From Rhynchopus sp. YZ270_cl-10 (taxonomy: Eukaryota; Euglenozoa; Diplonemea; Diplonemida; Diplonemidae), in contig OZ037901.1 of the NCBI GenBank assembly GCA_964035575.1, forward strand, positions 558,001 to 622,000: DNA of 64,000 nt, read 5' to 3'. The notes beneath the pieces were generated by a model. That model ran no database searches. It saw only the letters and a program-made list of their open reading frames with translations, and had not been told where the DNA came from. The translations under genes and the position numbers were made by a program. Below, one piece after another: positions 9,787 to 19,920 of the stretch (positions are counted from its first letter, which is position 1; each line of letters opens with the position of its first letter).

Positions 9787-11235
9787 ATGGAGGACAGCTA
9801 CAGCGGCAGCAGCTATAGCAGCTACCATGACCACCCAGGGCATGGGAGAGGCCGTGGGGCGGCAATTGCGGACATTGTGCCAGAGTCGGGCATGGTGGAC
9901 TACCAGTATGACCTCCAACCACATTACCCTGGTAGACGTGGGCCGGCAATTGTGGAGATGACAGGGTCGGGTATGATGGAGCCTTCGGCACCACCCTTCG
10001 AGCCCAACTCAGAGGACGCAGGGATGCCACTGCTACCTGCAAGACATGAGACACGTTTTCACTCAAGGAGGTACGAACCACACTCGCATGCTCGTCATCA
10101 CTCGAGGCTGCAGCATCCACCGCATTCGCGGAACTATGAGCCTGCCCCACCTCGTGAGGAACCGCACACACCACTCTATCCTGGGTACGAGCCGCAGCCA
10201 TCACCGCCAACGCTGCCGGCACCACCGCAGGTTAGTATGGGGGGAGCTGCAGGTCCGCCCGCAACGGCGTATCATCCGATAGAGAAGGCCTCAATTGAAT
10301 GGTTTACCGGATGGGAGAAGTGTGCCGTGTTTTGCATCATTTTGTTCTACTTTTGCATAGCAACCGCCGCTGTCGCCACCAATATGTTGAAGGGCTCAGT
10401 CGAGTCCGCCTTCTATGTGTTGCTCCTCTGCCCCGGGTTTGTCTGGTGCACCTCACACGGTGTGGGTGCACTGTTCAAATCAAGCTGGTCCTACCGTGAC
10501 CCCACGGCACTCATCTTCTTCCTCTGTCTCTTCTTCCTTGTGTACGGGCTGGTTCTCTTCGGTGTGGGTCTGTCGCTTCCAGACCACGGTGAGTACACCA
10601 TCTTGAAGGAAGGGTTGACAGGGGAAACAGACCTGGTGTGCCATGCCGGTGAAATGCACATCCCGCCGTACGATGCGATGTTGCCGGAGAATTACTACAT
10701 CCTGGAGGGAACGTGGTCCGTGGACTGGGAAAATGCGAGCTATGTTGAGACAGACGATGGGGTGTTTGCGACTGCGGTGGTGTCTCATGTGAAGGGAGAT
10801 GCGCATTGCAAGTTGGTGCCTGACATGACTGCTGTGTGCCAGGGTTCGAATAGAACGTACGCTGACGAATGTGTTGCGAACGCGACACGGAGTGCACGTG
10901 ACGTGCATGTGCGCAGACTGCAAGCCTCCACCAAAATGACGCCCCACCTCGAAGATAGGATGCGTTCCCTCAACGTAGGGAAACTCTTTGAGTTCGACTC
11001 CCCCAGCGCCGTAGAGGTTGCAGAGTGGCTGGAAGATGCGCGTCTCAAGTGGAAGGTTTTTATGGGATGGACGTGTGCGGTGTGGGTCACGATCACATTT
11101 TATGCGCTGATAATCTACTTTTGCACTGGATGCTGCGTTGACGACTCTGTTGAAGAGTGTCTGAGTCTTACGATCCAAGGCATATGCGAAGGCATCTGTC
11201 AATCTGGATGTGACTGTGACTGTGGTGACTGTTGA
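9787..11235 (+). CDS. Four-helix membrane protein with Kazal-like external loop, paralogue 1
   Basis: 482 residues. The start is the ATG in TTCCACCATGG. A pyrimidine tract ending in ACAG at 9698 is a likely SL acceptor. Residues 1-170 are Pro/Tyr/His/Arg-rich and low in complexity, probably cytosolic. Hydrophobic helices lie near 178-200, 207-226, 238-264 and 421-446. The ~155-residue segment between helices 3 and 4 carries sequons NAS, NRT and NAT and several Cys, so it is likely extracellular or lumenal. In it, AVCQGSNRTYADECVANA matches the core of Kazal inhibitor domains (VCGxxxxTYxxxC), but the rest of that cysteine frame is not evident. The C-terminal tail is unique to this copy and Cys/Asp-rich (CQSGCDCDCGDC). 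Two further copies follow in tandem. Function unknown; surface protein or receptor is inference. Confidence 0.88.
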   Translation: MEDSYSGSSYSSYHDHPGHGRGRGAAIADIVPESGMVDYQYDLQPHYPGRRGPAIVEMTGSGMMEPSAPPFEPNSEDAGMPLLPARHETRFHSRRYEPHSHARHHSRLQHPPHSRNYEPAPPREEPHTPLYPGYEPQPSPPTLPAPPQVSMGGAAGPPATAYHPIEKASIEWFTGWEKCAVFCIILFYFCIATAAVATNMLKGSVESAFYVLLLCPGFVWCTSHGVGALFKSSWSYRDPTALIFFLCLFFLVYGLVLFGVGLSLPDHGEYTILKEGLTGETDLVCHAGEMHIPPYDAMLPENYYILEGTWSVDWENASYVETDDGVFATAVVSHVKGDAHCKLVPDMTAVCQGSNRTYADECVANATRSARDVHVRRLQASTKMTPHLEDRMRSLNVGKLFEFDSPSAVEVAEWLEDARLKWKVFMGWTCAVWVTITFYALIIYFCTGCCVDDSVEECLSLTIQGICEGICQSGCDCDCGDC

Positions 11236-11424
11236 AGACACGAGGCTGCAGCAGTGGCATGTCACCAGCTCCGTGTCCAACCGTGGTTGGTGCTGACACG
11301 ACCACAGGTGAAGACTCTCGTATGATTGACTTCTTGGGGAACTGGCAGGCGTGCACGACAGACGAGCACCTGGCACTACACACACGTCATGATCTCGTTT
11401 GTTGCCTATGTGTGTGACATTCAC

Positions 11425-11464
11425 GATGTGCACAGCAATGTGCACTCGCCTTCCAAGTTTGTTT
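11425..11464 (+). repeat. Hairpin-type repeat downstream of paralogue 1
   Basis: CGATGTGCACAGCAATGTGC followed by ACTCGCCTTCCAAGTTTG. Equivalent sequences lie just after the stops of paralogues 2 (14743-14766) and 3 (17286-17321), so this is a shared 3' element of the gene family. Confidence 0.6.
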
Positions 11465-11513
11465 TTTGCACATCAAAGGTATTGACAACAAAGAAACTAG
11501 AAACAGAACCAGC

Positions 11514-11975
11514 AGAACAGTCAATTTTTTTTGTCGGATATGCCACAAAAAGTGGAGGTTTTTTATGATGTTAGTCTTGCTTCTCAAATCAGAGCACCAT
11601 TTTTGTGATTCGTTACATTCTGGCCTAGTATTTGACCCCTTTGCATTTCTCAAAAACGCACCATATCCCTGCGAGGAGAACCAAAAGGGGTTATCTGCTG
11701 GGTATTCGTTCTTCTAAAGCTTTTCTTTGTTAACTGTTCTCTTATTCACCTTATCAACCTTTATTGGATGTATGCGTGAGTTTTGTATTCTCTTCTTTTG
11801 CAGTTTTGCGGTAGTACCCAAAGGTACATTTCACGTACGCACCATCGCAAGACAACAACGCCTCTTTGTGACGGCAGAGGCAGCCAGCATCAGAATCGTA
11901 TTCGGATGGCCACCCTCGTTCTCCCATTTTTATTGATACTATTTTCCGTTCTTATTGATTCTTTCCATTTTCACC
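11514..11975 (+). repeat. Spacer repeat of the membrane-protein cluster, copy 1
   Basis: Nearly identical to 14790-15419 and 17391-18074. Shared marks are CCACAAAAAGTGGAGGTTTT, GTATTTGACCCCTTTGCAT and TGTGACGGCAGAGGCAGCCA. This copy lacks the ~190-base segment found at 14881-15069 in copy 2. The blocks duplicated together with the genes. Confidence 0.8.
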
Positions 11976-11976
11976 A

Positions 11977-12006
11977 GATGTATGTGCACGAAGGGCACAT
12001 TCATCA
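11977..12006 (+). repeat. Hairpin-type repeat (R7)
   Basis: GATGTATGTGC and GCACATTCATC pair around ACGAAGG. Related copies with changed stems lie at 15420 and 18075. Confidence 0.6.
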
Positions 12007-12013
12007 CATTGGT

Positions 12014-12278
12014 TTCGCTCACATCTACCAGACATCACGCCCACTGCTGCACCCCGCTGCACCCGTTTATTTGCGTCACCCCCTTGACCAGGGAGGTTTT
12101 TTTCGTGGTTTTGGCGTCTTTCTCATCAGAAGAAAACGTCGAAATGAGCGCAAGGGGAACGAAATAAGCAACATCGTCAGAGGCGTATTCGCTTTTTTCA
12201 CCCTCCGCTCCCATGTTAGACAGCAACAATAACACATAAAAATGCACAGGGTGAGGCAAGGTGCGTGACACTATCCCA
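12014..12278. repeat. 265-base block, copy 1
   Basis: About 99% identical to 21247-21511, running from TTCGCTCACATCTACCAGAC to GTGCGTGACACTATCCC. Both strands have short open frames, but nothing supports coding. It lies between paralogues 1 and 2; the other copy lies just past the inverted-repeat element. Confidence 0.85.
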
Positions 12279-13136
12279 ACTTTTATGTATTGTGGTTTTG
12301 GTTATTATTATTCGTTATTTCACACCCTGCCGGAGCGCCATAAAAACATGGGTGCAATCGCGCTTCATTGTTGATGTTCCTGGCATTTCATTGCGATGTG
12401 TGTACATGAGAGTTGCATTCATCTTCTAATATGTTCCTATATTTTATTCTGAGAATTTATGTTGTGAGAAACAAAAGGGGGTTTATATTTTCACCCTCTC
12501 GTGCGTTCTGGGATTGGTATAAAATGTATGATGGTTTTTGTTTTGTTTTGTTTTGTTTTTTCGTGTCTGTGTCTTCCCTATTAAATGTTTACTTCTCTTA
12601 TCGTATGAACGGCACGCTTTTAAGCGGGTCGTGTTGTTGTGTGTTCCCACATGATTTTAATAGCGGCAAAGATGAGTGTATGCAGGAGGGTTTCATCTTT
12701 CAACTTCAGTTATTTTTCCCCGCAAAAATAGCAACTCTCATTAAAAAACTGACTTTTTGTTGTCTAAAACCAAAATAAATTGACAGTGGAGATTGCACAA
12801 CTGTGTCAGCACAACCGAGGCAACTACACTACTCCAACCAATTTATCAAAACAAAATTATTGTCTGGTGCTTCCCGAGGGGTATGCATTTCACAAATTTT
12901 CAAAAAAAAATTCATTCATTCTTTTCACCACTCTTTTTTGTTTTTGTTTTGCTGGTGAAGAATTTGTATGATTTGTCCTCTAAGAAGCGGACTAAGTCTC
13001 TTGTTCTTCTTCTTTCCACACCACCTTTCCTTCTTCTCTCCTGAATTGAAAGTACATGTCTCTGATTTCTTTTCCTCCTTCTCCCCATTCACCGACCCCT
13101 TCATGCTCCCCACCTTCTCTTTATCACCACCCACAG
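12279..13136. other. Spacer between paralogues 1 and 2
   Basis: T-rich spacer with hairpin-type repeats at 12395-12425 (GATGTGTGTACATGAGAGTT, GCATTCATCTTC) and 12671-12708 (GATGAGTGTATGCAGGAGGG, TTTCATCTTTCAAC), and an R4 copy at 12781. It ends in the pyrimidine tract and ACAG acceptor of paralogue 2. No gene seen. Confidence 0.55.
12781..12851 (+). repeat. Short interspersed repeat R4
   Basis: TGACAGTGGAGATTGCACAA, then ACAACCGAGGCAACTACACT and ACTCCAACCAATTTATCAAA. Single R4 without an R5 partner. Confidence 0.7.
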
Positions 13137-13166
13137 ATTATTTTTCCTTTTCTCTCCCCTTCCACC

Positions 13167-14735
13167 ATGGAGGACAGCTACAGCAGTTACCAGTGTGACC
13201 CCCAACGCTACCCTGATCGGCGTGTGCCTCCCCCTTGCCCAGATGACGTGGAGCTGGCACTGTTGCCTTCAAAACATGAGGCACGTTTTGAACGTCCTAA
13301 TCCATTGAGAAACGAACGGTCGCATACTCGTAATCAGTCGAGGCACGAACACAGGCCTGGGGTGCATGAGTCGAGACGGAGGCAGCAACAGACACCGAAT
13401 TGGCGTAACTATGAGCCTGCTCCACCTTGTGAGGTGTCTTTACCTCCACCACCGCCACCTCCACCCGAGTCTACATACGAGTCGAGCGCAGAGGACACGG
13501 AGCTGCCTTCAAGACATGAGGCACGTTTTGAACGTCCTAATCCATTGAGGAACGAACCACATTCGCATACTCGTAATCAGTCGAGGCACGAACACAGCCC
13601 TGGGGTGCATGAGTCGAGACCGAGGCAGCAACAGACACCGAATTGGCGTAACTATGAGCCTGCTCCACCTTGTGAGGTGCCTGCACCACCGCCAACGACA
13701 GCACCCTACACTCCACCAGACAAACCAACTCAGCCTCAGTACGAGCCGCAACCATCACCGCCAACGAGGCCACAGGTTTGTGTGGAGGGCTGGGATGCTG
13801 GTATCGAGGGAACTGCAGGTCCGCCCTGGATTGAGAAGGAGTACACTGGGCGGGAGAAGTGTGCCGTGTTTTGCGTCATTTTGTTCTACTTTTGCATAGC
13901 AACCGCCGCTGTCGCCACCAATATGTTGAAGGGCTCAGTCGAGTCCGCCTTCTTCGTGTTGCTCCTCTGCCCCGGGGTTGTCTGGCTCATCTCACACCTT
14001 GTGTGCGCGCAGGCCTACTCAGATTGGTCCTACCGTGACCCCACAGCACTCATCTTCTTCCTTTGCCTCTTCTTCCTTGTGTACGGGCTGGTTCTCTTCG
14101 GTGTGGGTCTGTCGCTTCCAGACCACGGTGAGTACACCATCTTGAAGGAAGGGTTGACAGGGGAAACAGACCTGGTGTGCCATGCCGGTGAAATGCACAT
14201 CCCGCCGTACGATGCGATGTTGCCGGAGAATTACTACATCCTGGAGGGAACGTGGTCCGTTGACTGGGAAAATGCGAACTATGTTGAGACAGACGATGGG
14301 GTGTTTGCGACTGCGGTGGTGTCTCATGTGAAGGGAGATGCGCATTGCAAGCTGGTGCCTGACATGACTGCTGTGTGCCAGGGTTCGAATAGAACGTACG
14401 CTGACGAATGTGTTGCGAACGCGACACGGAGTGCACGTGACGTGCATGTGCGCAGACTGCAAGCCTCCACCAAAATGACGCCCCACCTCGAAGATAGGAT
14501 GCGTTCCCTCAACGTAGGGAAGCTCTTTGAGTTCGACTCCCCCAGCGCCGTAGAGGTTGCAGAGTGGCTGGAAGATGCGCGTCTCAAGTGGAAGGTTTTT
14601 ATGGGATGGACGTGTGCGGTGTGGGTCACGATCACATTTTATGCGCTGATAATCTACTTTTGCACTGATTGCTGCGATAATGAAAATGTTGGAGACTGTC
14701 TGGAAGATTTTACAGAGGTATTTAAATGTGCGTGA
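13167..14735 (+). CDS. Four-helix membrane protein with Kazal-like external loop, paralogue 2
   Basis: 522 residues. Start is the ATG in TTCCACCATGG, 30 bases after the ACAG acceptor at 13136. The Pro-rich N-terminus holds two copies of a ~60-residue unit (LPSKHEARFERPNPLRNE, then PNWRNYEPAPPCEV), separated by a poly-Pro run; paralogue 1 lacks this clean duplication. From the first membrane helix to the fourth the protein is almost identical to paralogues 1 and 3, also at DNA level, including the Kazal-like CQGSNRTYADEC and the three sequons. The C-terminal tail after the last helix (CDNENVGDCLEDFTEVFKCA) differs. So the core is homogenised while both cytosolic ends vary. Function unknown. 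Confidence 0.88.
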   Translation: MEDSYSSYQCDPQRYPDRRVPPPCPDDVELALLPSKHEARFERPNPLRNERSHTRNQSRHEHRPGVHESRRRQQQTPNWRNYEPAPPCEVSLPPPPPPPPESTYESSAEDTELPSRHEARFERPNPLRNEPHSHTRNQSRHEHSPGVHESRPRQQQTPNWRNYEPAPPCEVPAPPPTTAPYTPPDKPTQPQYEPQPSPPTRPQVCVEGWDAGIEGTAGPPWIEKEYTGREKCAVFCVILFYFCIATAAVATNMLKGSVESAFFVLLLCPGVVWLISHLVCAQAYSDWSYRDPTALIFFLCLFFLVYGLVLFGVGLSLPDHGEYTILKEGLTGETDLVCHAGEMHIPPYDAMLPENYYILEGTWSVDWENANYVETDDGVFATAVVSHVKGDAHCKLVPDMTAVCQGSNRTYADECVANATRSARDVHVRRLQASTKMTPHLEDRMRSLNVGKLFEFDSPSAVEVAEWLEDARLKWKVFMGWTCAVWVTITFYALIIYFCTDCCDNENVGDCLEDFTEVFKCA

Positions 14736-14742
14736 CATCCAC

Positions 14743-14766
14743 GATGTGCACTCGCCTTTCAAGTTT
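14743..14766 (+). repeat. Hairpin-type repeat remnant downstream of paralogue 2
   Basis: CGATGTGCACTCGCCTTTCA then AGTTTG. It is a shortened form of the element after paralogues 1 and 3. Confidence 0.5.
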
Positions 14767-14789
14767 GTTCTTAAGTCATTTTTTTTTTT

Positions 14790-15419
14790 TTGTCGGAAAT
14801 GCCACAAAAGGTGGAGGTTTTTATGATGTTAGTCTTGCTTCTCAAATCAGAGCACCATTTTTGTGATTCGTTACATTCTGGTCAACGTGCCAGCGCATTT
14901 TTCAGACATCCCAAAGGGTGATGTGTCGTCATGAGAATTGCGAAAGCAAACACATTCTCGTCGACTGTCCCCCACCTTCCCACCTTGGTCTTCCGAGCAC
15001 CAAGGGAAGTCCTGCCCCTGCCAGCAATTTTGTAACATTACTGGAACAACCTTTTCAAAGAGTGTTCCTCAGTATTTGACCCCTTTGCATTTCTCAAAAA
15101 CGCACCATATCCCTGCGAGGAGAACCAAAAGGGGTTATCTGCTGGGTATTCGTTCTTCTAAAGCTTTTCTTTGTTAACTGTTCTCTTATTCACCTTACCA
15201 ACCTTTATTGGATGTATGCGTGAGTTTTGTATTCTCTTCTTTTGCAGTTTTGCGGTAGTACCCAAAGGTACATTTCACGTACGCACCATCGCAAGACAAC
15301 AACGCCTCTTTGTGACGGCAGAGGCAGCCAGCATCAGAATCGTATTCGGATGGCCACCCTCGTTCTCCCATTTTTATTGATACTATTTTCCGTTCTTATG
15401 ATTCTTTCCATTTTCACCA
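14790..15419 (+). repeat. Spacer repeat of the membrane-protein cluster, copy 2
   Basis: Full-length version of the shared downstream spacer, including the segment 14881-15069 that copy 1 lacks. It ends where a hairpin repeat (15420-15453) begins. Confidence 0.8.
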
Positions 15420-15527
15420 GATGTATGTGTACGTAGGGCACATGCATCTTTCTATTGTTCAATCTTGATTTTCTTTCTAGTGATGAAGATGTGTGCAGAC
15501 GGACACATTCATCTTTCAAGTTTTTTT
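15420..15527 (+). repeat. Two hairpin-type repeats (R7)
   Basis: First, 15420-15453: GATGTATGTGTACGTAGGGC then ACATGCATCTTTC. Second, 15482-15527: GATGAAGATGTGTGCAGACG then GACACATTCATCTTTCAAG and a T run. The stems differ in sequence but still pair. Confidence 0.6.
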
Positions 15528-15670
15528 TAATTTGTTTCGCATAATTTAATTGAAAGTACATGTCTCTGATTTCTTTTCCTCCTTCTCCCCATTCACCGAC
15601 CCCTTCATGCTCCCCACCTTCTCTTTATCACCACCCACAGATTATTTTTCCTTTTCTCTCCCCTTCCACC

Positions 15671-17278
15671 ATGGAGGACAGCTACAGCAGTTATCAGTAT
15701 GACCCCCAACCATACTACCCTGATCGACGTAAGCCTTCCCCTTGCCCAGATGACGCGGAGCTGTCGCTGCTGCCTTCAAAATATGAGGCACGTTTTGAAC
15801 GTCCTAACCCCTGGAGGAACGAACCACAGTCTCATGCTCGTAATCAGTCCAGGCACGAACACAGGCCTGGGGTGCATGAGTCGAGACGGAGGCAGCAACA
15901 GACACCGAATTGGCGTAACTATGAGCCTGCTCCACCTTGTGAGGTGCCTGCACCTCCACCCATAAGCGATCCACGATCTCCACCTCCGAGCGAGCCGCCC
16001 TCAGACGACTCGGAGCTGGAAGTGGTGCCTTCAAAACATGTGGCACGTTTTGAACGTCCTTATCCATTGAGGAACGAACCAGATTCGCATACTCGTAATC
16101 AGTCGAGGTACGAAGAAAGCCCTGGGGTGCATGAGTCGAGACCAAGGCAGCAACAGACACCGGATTGGCATAACTATGCACCTGCTCCACCTTGTGAGGT
16201 GCCTGCACCACCGCCAACGACAGCACCCTACACTCGACCAGACAAACCAACCCAGCCTCAGTACGAGCCGCAACCATCACCACCAACGAGGCCGGCACCC
16301 CCACAGGTTTGTGTGGAGGGCTGGGATGCTGGTATCGAGGGAACTGCAAGTCCGCCCTGGATTGAGAAGGAGTACACTGGGCGGGAGAAGTGTGCCGTGT
16401 TTTGCATCATTTTGTTCTACTTTTGCATAGCAACCGCCGCTGTCGCCACCAATATGTTGAAGGGCTCAGTCGAGTCCGCCTTCTTCGTGTTGCTCCTCTG
16501 CCCCGGGGTTGTCTGGCTCACTTCACACGTTGTGTGTGCGCTGGCCGACTCAGATTGGTCCTACCGTGACCCCACGGCACTCATCTTCTTCCTTTGCATC
16601 TTCTTCCTTGTGTACGGGCTGGTTCTCTTCGGTGTGGGTCTGTCGCTTCCAGACCACGGTGAGTACACCATCTTGAAGGAAGGGTTGACAGGGGAAACAG
16701 ACCTGGTGTGCCATGCCGGTGAAATGCACATCCCGCCGTACGATGCGATGTTGCCGGAGAATTACTACATCCTGGAGGGAACGTGGTCCGTGGACTGGGA
16801 AAATGCGAGCTATGTTGAGACAGACGATGGGGTGTTTGCGACTGCGGTGGTGTCTCATGTGAAGGGAGATGCGCATTGCAAGTTGGTGCCTGACATGACT
16901 GCTGTGTGCCAGGGTTCGAATAGAACGTACGCTGACGAATGTGTTGCGAACGCGACACGGAGTGCACGTGACGTGCATGTGCGCAGACTGCAAGCCTCCA
17001 CCAAAATGACGCCCCACCTCGAAGATAGGATGCGTTCCCTCAACGTAGGGAAGCTCTTTGAGTTCGACTCCCCCAGCGCCGTAGAGGTTGCAGAGTGGCT
17101 GGAAGATGCGCGTCTCAAGTGGAAGGTTTTTATGGGGTGGACGTGTGCGGTGTGGGTCACGATCACATTTTGTGCGCTGATAATCTACTTTTGCACTGAT
17201 TGCTGCGATAATGAAAATGTTGAAGAGTGTCTGAGTACTACGTTCCAAGAGGCTGTTGCAGGGTGCCTAAGTGTGTGA
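15671..17278 (+). CDS. Four-helix membrane protein with Kazal-like external loop, paralogue 3
   Basis: 535 residues. Same start context as its neighbours, 30 bases after the ACAG acceptor at 15640. Two N-terminal His/Arg/Pro repeat units are present, the second more diverged (VPSKHVARFERPYPLRNE). The core with four hydrophobic helices, the glycosylation sequons and the Kazal-like segment is nearly identical to paralogues 1 and 2. The C-terminal tail reads EECLSTTFQEAVAGCLSV and resembles paralogue 1 at its beginning (VEECLS). The pattern fits recent tandem duplication with continuing gene conversion. Role unknown; a family of surface proteins with variable cytosolic ends is the cautious reading. 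Confidence 0.88.
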   Translation: MEDSYSSYQYDPQPYYPDRRKPSPCPDDAELSLLPSKYEARFERPNPWRNEPQSHARNQSRHEHRPGVHESRRRQQQTPNWRNYEPAPPCEVPAPPPISDPRSPPPSEPPSDDSELEVVPSKHVARFERPYPLRNEPDSHTRNQSRYEESPGVHESRPRQQQTPDWHNYAPAPPCEVPAPPPTTAPYTRPDKPTQPQYEPQPSPPTRPAPPQVCVEGWDAGIEGTASPPWIEKEYTGREKCAVFCIILFYFCIATAAVATNMLKGSVESAFFVLLLCPGVVWLTSHVVCALADSDWSYRDPTALIFFLCIFFLVYGLVLFGVGLSLPDHGEYTILKEGLTGETDLVCHAGEMHIPPYDAMLPENYYILEGTWSVDWENASYVETDDGVFATAVVSHVKGDAHCKLVPDMTAVCQGSNRTYADECVANATRSARDVHVRRLQASTKMTPHLEDRMRSLNVGKLFEFDSPSAVEVAEWLEDARLKWKVFMGWTCAVWVTITFCALIIYFCTDCCDNENVEECLSTTFQEAVAGCLSV

Positions 17279-17285
17279 CCTGCAC

Positions 17286-17321
17286 GATGTGCGCAGCGAT
17301 GTGCACTCGCCTTTCAAGTTT
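17286..17321 (+). repeat. Hairpin-type repeat downstream of paralogue 3
   Basis: CGATGTGCGCAGCGATGTGC followed by ACTCGCCTTTCAAGTTTG. Confidence 0.55.
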
Positions 17322-17390
17322 GTTCTTTGCACATCAAAGGTATTTACAACAAATTATTTCATATACTTTGAAACTAGGCAACAGAACCAG

Positions 17391-18168
17391 CAGAACAGTC
17401 AATTTTTTTTGTTGGATATGCCACAAAAAGTGGAGGTTTTTATGATGTTAGTCTTGCTTCTCAAATCAGAGCACCATTTTTGTGATTCGTTACATTCTGG
17501 TCAACGTGCCAGCGCATTTTTCAGACATCCCAAAGGGTGATGTGTCGTCATGAGAATTGCGAAAGCAAACACATTCTCGTCGACTGTCCCCCACCTTCCC
17601 ACCTTGGTCTTCCGAGCACCAAGGGAAGTCGTGCCCTGCCAGCAATTTTGTAACATTACTGGAACAGCGTTTTCAAAGAGTGTTCCTCAGTATTTGACCC
17701 CTTTGCATTTCTCAAAAACGTACCATATCCCTGCGAGGAGAACCAAAAGGGGTTATCTGCTGGGTATTCGTTCTTCTAAAGCTTTTCTTTGTTAACTGTT
17801 TTCTTTTTCACCTTATCAACCTTTATTGGATGTATGCGTGAGAGAGTGACATAAATCTTTCAATATTTTTCCTTTTTTGCAGTTTTGCGGTAGTACCCAA
17901 AGGTACATTTCACGTACGCACCATCGCAAGACAACAACGCCTCTTTGTGACGGCAGAGGCAGCCAGCATCAGAATCGTATTCGGATGGCCACTCTCGTTC
18001 TCCCATTTTTATTGATACTATTTGAAAGTATATGAATTTATTTTCCGTTCTTATGATTCTTTCCATTTTCACCAGATGTATGTGTACGTAGGGCACATGC
18101 GTCTTTCTATTTTTCCACTTTGATTTTCTTTCTAGTGATGAAGATGTGCAGATGGAGGCACATTCACA
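17391..18168 (+). repeat. Spacer repeat of the cluster, copy 3, with two hairpins
   Basis: Third copy of the downstream spacer (to about 18074), with a small insertion near 17840-17880. Hairpin-type repeats follow at 18075-18107 and 18137-18168. Beyond it, 18169-18727 has no gene; it holds two related segments with TCTGCCTAACAAGGGCAGAT (18350) and CCACCAAAAAGGGCGGATC (18484), each followed by AGGCGGGACTT. Confidence 0.7.
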
Positions 18169-18731
18169 AACAACCGTTTTCAAACGAAAATATCTTTTAT
18201 TTTGACGTTTTGAATCATACATGTGGTACGTGCGTATCAAATGAGATTGTTTGTACATCATCATTTTTCTTTTTTCGTTTTTAAATTTTCTTTTTTGCAG
18301 TTAAACCCACATCGTCAGTCCTGCGTCCCTTAGGCATGCACTACAGTAAATAGCAAAAGTCTGCCTAACAAGGGCAGATCAGAAGGCGATGGCGATTCTT
18401 TTGTTAGGCGGGACTTAATTTCTGGTAACTTTTCCTTCACTTCGGTATGATGAAATGGTGAATTTTACACACGTTAATTAAGGTTCCACCAAAAAGGGCG
18501 GATCGAAAAATAGATGGCACTTCCCTTGAGAGGCGGGACTTTTTGCTACTTAGTGTACCAACTTCACTATTTTTTCCCCCTTTTTTTCTAACCTTTGTTT
18601 TTTTAGCATTTTTTTTTCTTCTCGTCTTGTACTCATCACGCTCAGGCGGCAAGGGTATAGGGCATTCCGTTTAGCATTTTTTTCATGATTCCCCCCCTCT
18701 TTGCCTTCTTTTCGTTTAGAAAAGAATGTAT

Positions 18732-18921
18732 CACGGCATCCATAAGCCCTTACTAAGGGATTTGAGCTCCACCTCTTAATTTTTTAAGCCCTTAATTTTG
18801 GGATCAGCTAAAATTAAGGGCTTAATTTAAGGGCTTAGTTTCTTACTAAGAGCTTACTAAGGGCTTAGTAAGAAATTAAGGGCTTAATTTAAGGGCTTAA
18901 AAAGAGCTTACCAAGAGTGTA
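18732..18921 (+). repeat. Left terminal inverted repeat
   Basis: Pairs with 20895-21103. The first 24 bases match the right end. A more diverged stretch follows (about 18757-18815), then about 105 bases match almost perfectly. Confidence 0.85.
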
Positions 18922-19132
18922 CTTACCCTAGGCATACTGTGCGGGCGAGTAGAAAAAACTCGCCCATTTTTGGAGGGCGAGTTTTTTTTGGTAGGGATTT
19001 TACCTTGGGAAAAGTGCACCTGCGAAAATATGAGTGAAATTTGATTTGCCTGCAGGTATACTATTAACCGGCATGGCGAGTACGTTGTTGTACAGCGAAT
19101 CTAGCCCCTACCCATGCCTTTGTGGTCCTCCA

Positions 19133-19195
19133 TATTGTAGTGCATCTTGTCCCCGGGATCCTGCGGGGATCCCGGGGACAAGATGCACTACAATA
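19133..19195. repeat. Perfect 63-base palindrome
   Basis: 29-base arms (TATTGTAGTGCATCTTG ... CCCCGGGATCC and its exact reverse complement) around the loop TGCGG. It lies inside the foldback element. Confidence 0.9.
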
Positions 19196-19773
19196 GATAC
19201 ACACAGGATCTGAATTTGGGCGAGTTTTGGAAGAATTTTGGCCGATGTAGTCATAAACTCGATGCGAGTCGCATTCTCGGACTATTTTTGGTCTGGCGAA
19301 AAATTCTTACACAATTCTCGCACGATTCTCCGTGGTCACGTAACGCTAAATCCTCCGTGATGCGAGAATTACAGGCGAGAATGCGATAATGATTCTCGCA
19401 TGCGAACACCCAAAACCACGAAGGAGGACGCAAGGAAGGCTTTACTGCACTTAGGTACAGGATACGTTGTCATTTTTAGGTACAAACAAGGGTACTTTGA
19501 AGTGGTTGAGGCGCACACACACCCGTTGCAAAATGCATCTGTACTTCATTTCTGTGGGACCCACGCTAGACTGGCGCTAACTCTGAGGGATTTTTTGTAC
19601 TTTAGTGGTGGCTGGCAACCTGTATTCTGTGGTGGTCAAACGTGAAATATTCCTTCTCCAATGGATTTATTGGGTGTATGTTATACTGGGACAATGTGGT
19701 CAGATCACTCTTCAGACCACTTGGAAAAGTGCACAGCATATAAAAGTTTCCGCCTGCGGCGGGCGGCCCTTTT

Positions 19774-19911
19774 ACTGTACTGTACTGTACTGTACTGTAC
19801 TGTACTGTACTGTACTGTACTGTACTGTACTGTACTGTACTGTACTGTACTGTACTGTACTGTACTGTACTGTACTGTACTGTACTGTACTGTACTGTAC
19901 TGTACTGTACT
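19774..19911. repeat. (ACTGT)n tandem array
   Basis: About 27 uninterrupted copies of a 5-base unit. Frames open through it are artefacts of the repeat. Confidence 0.95.
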
Positions 19912-19920
19912 CCCAATCCC

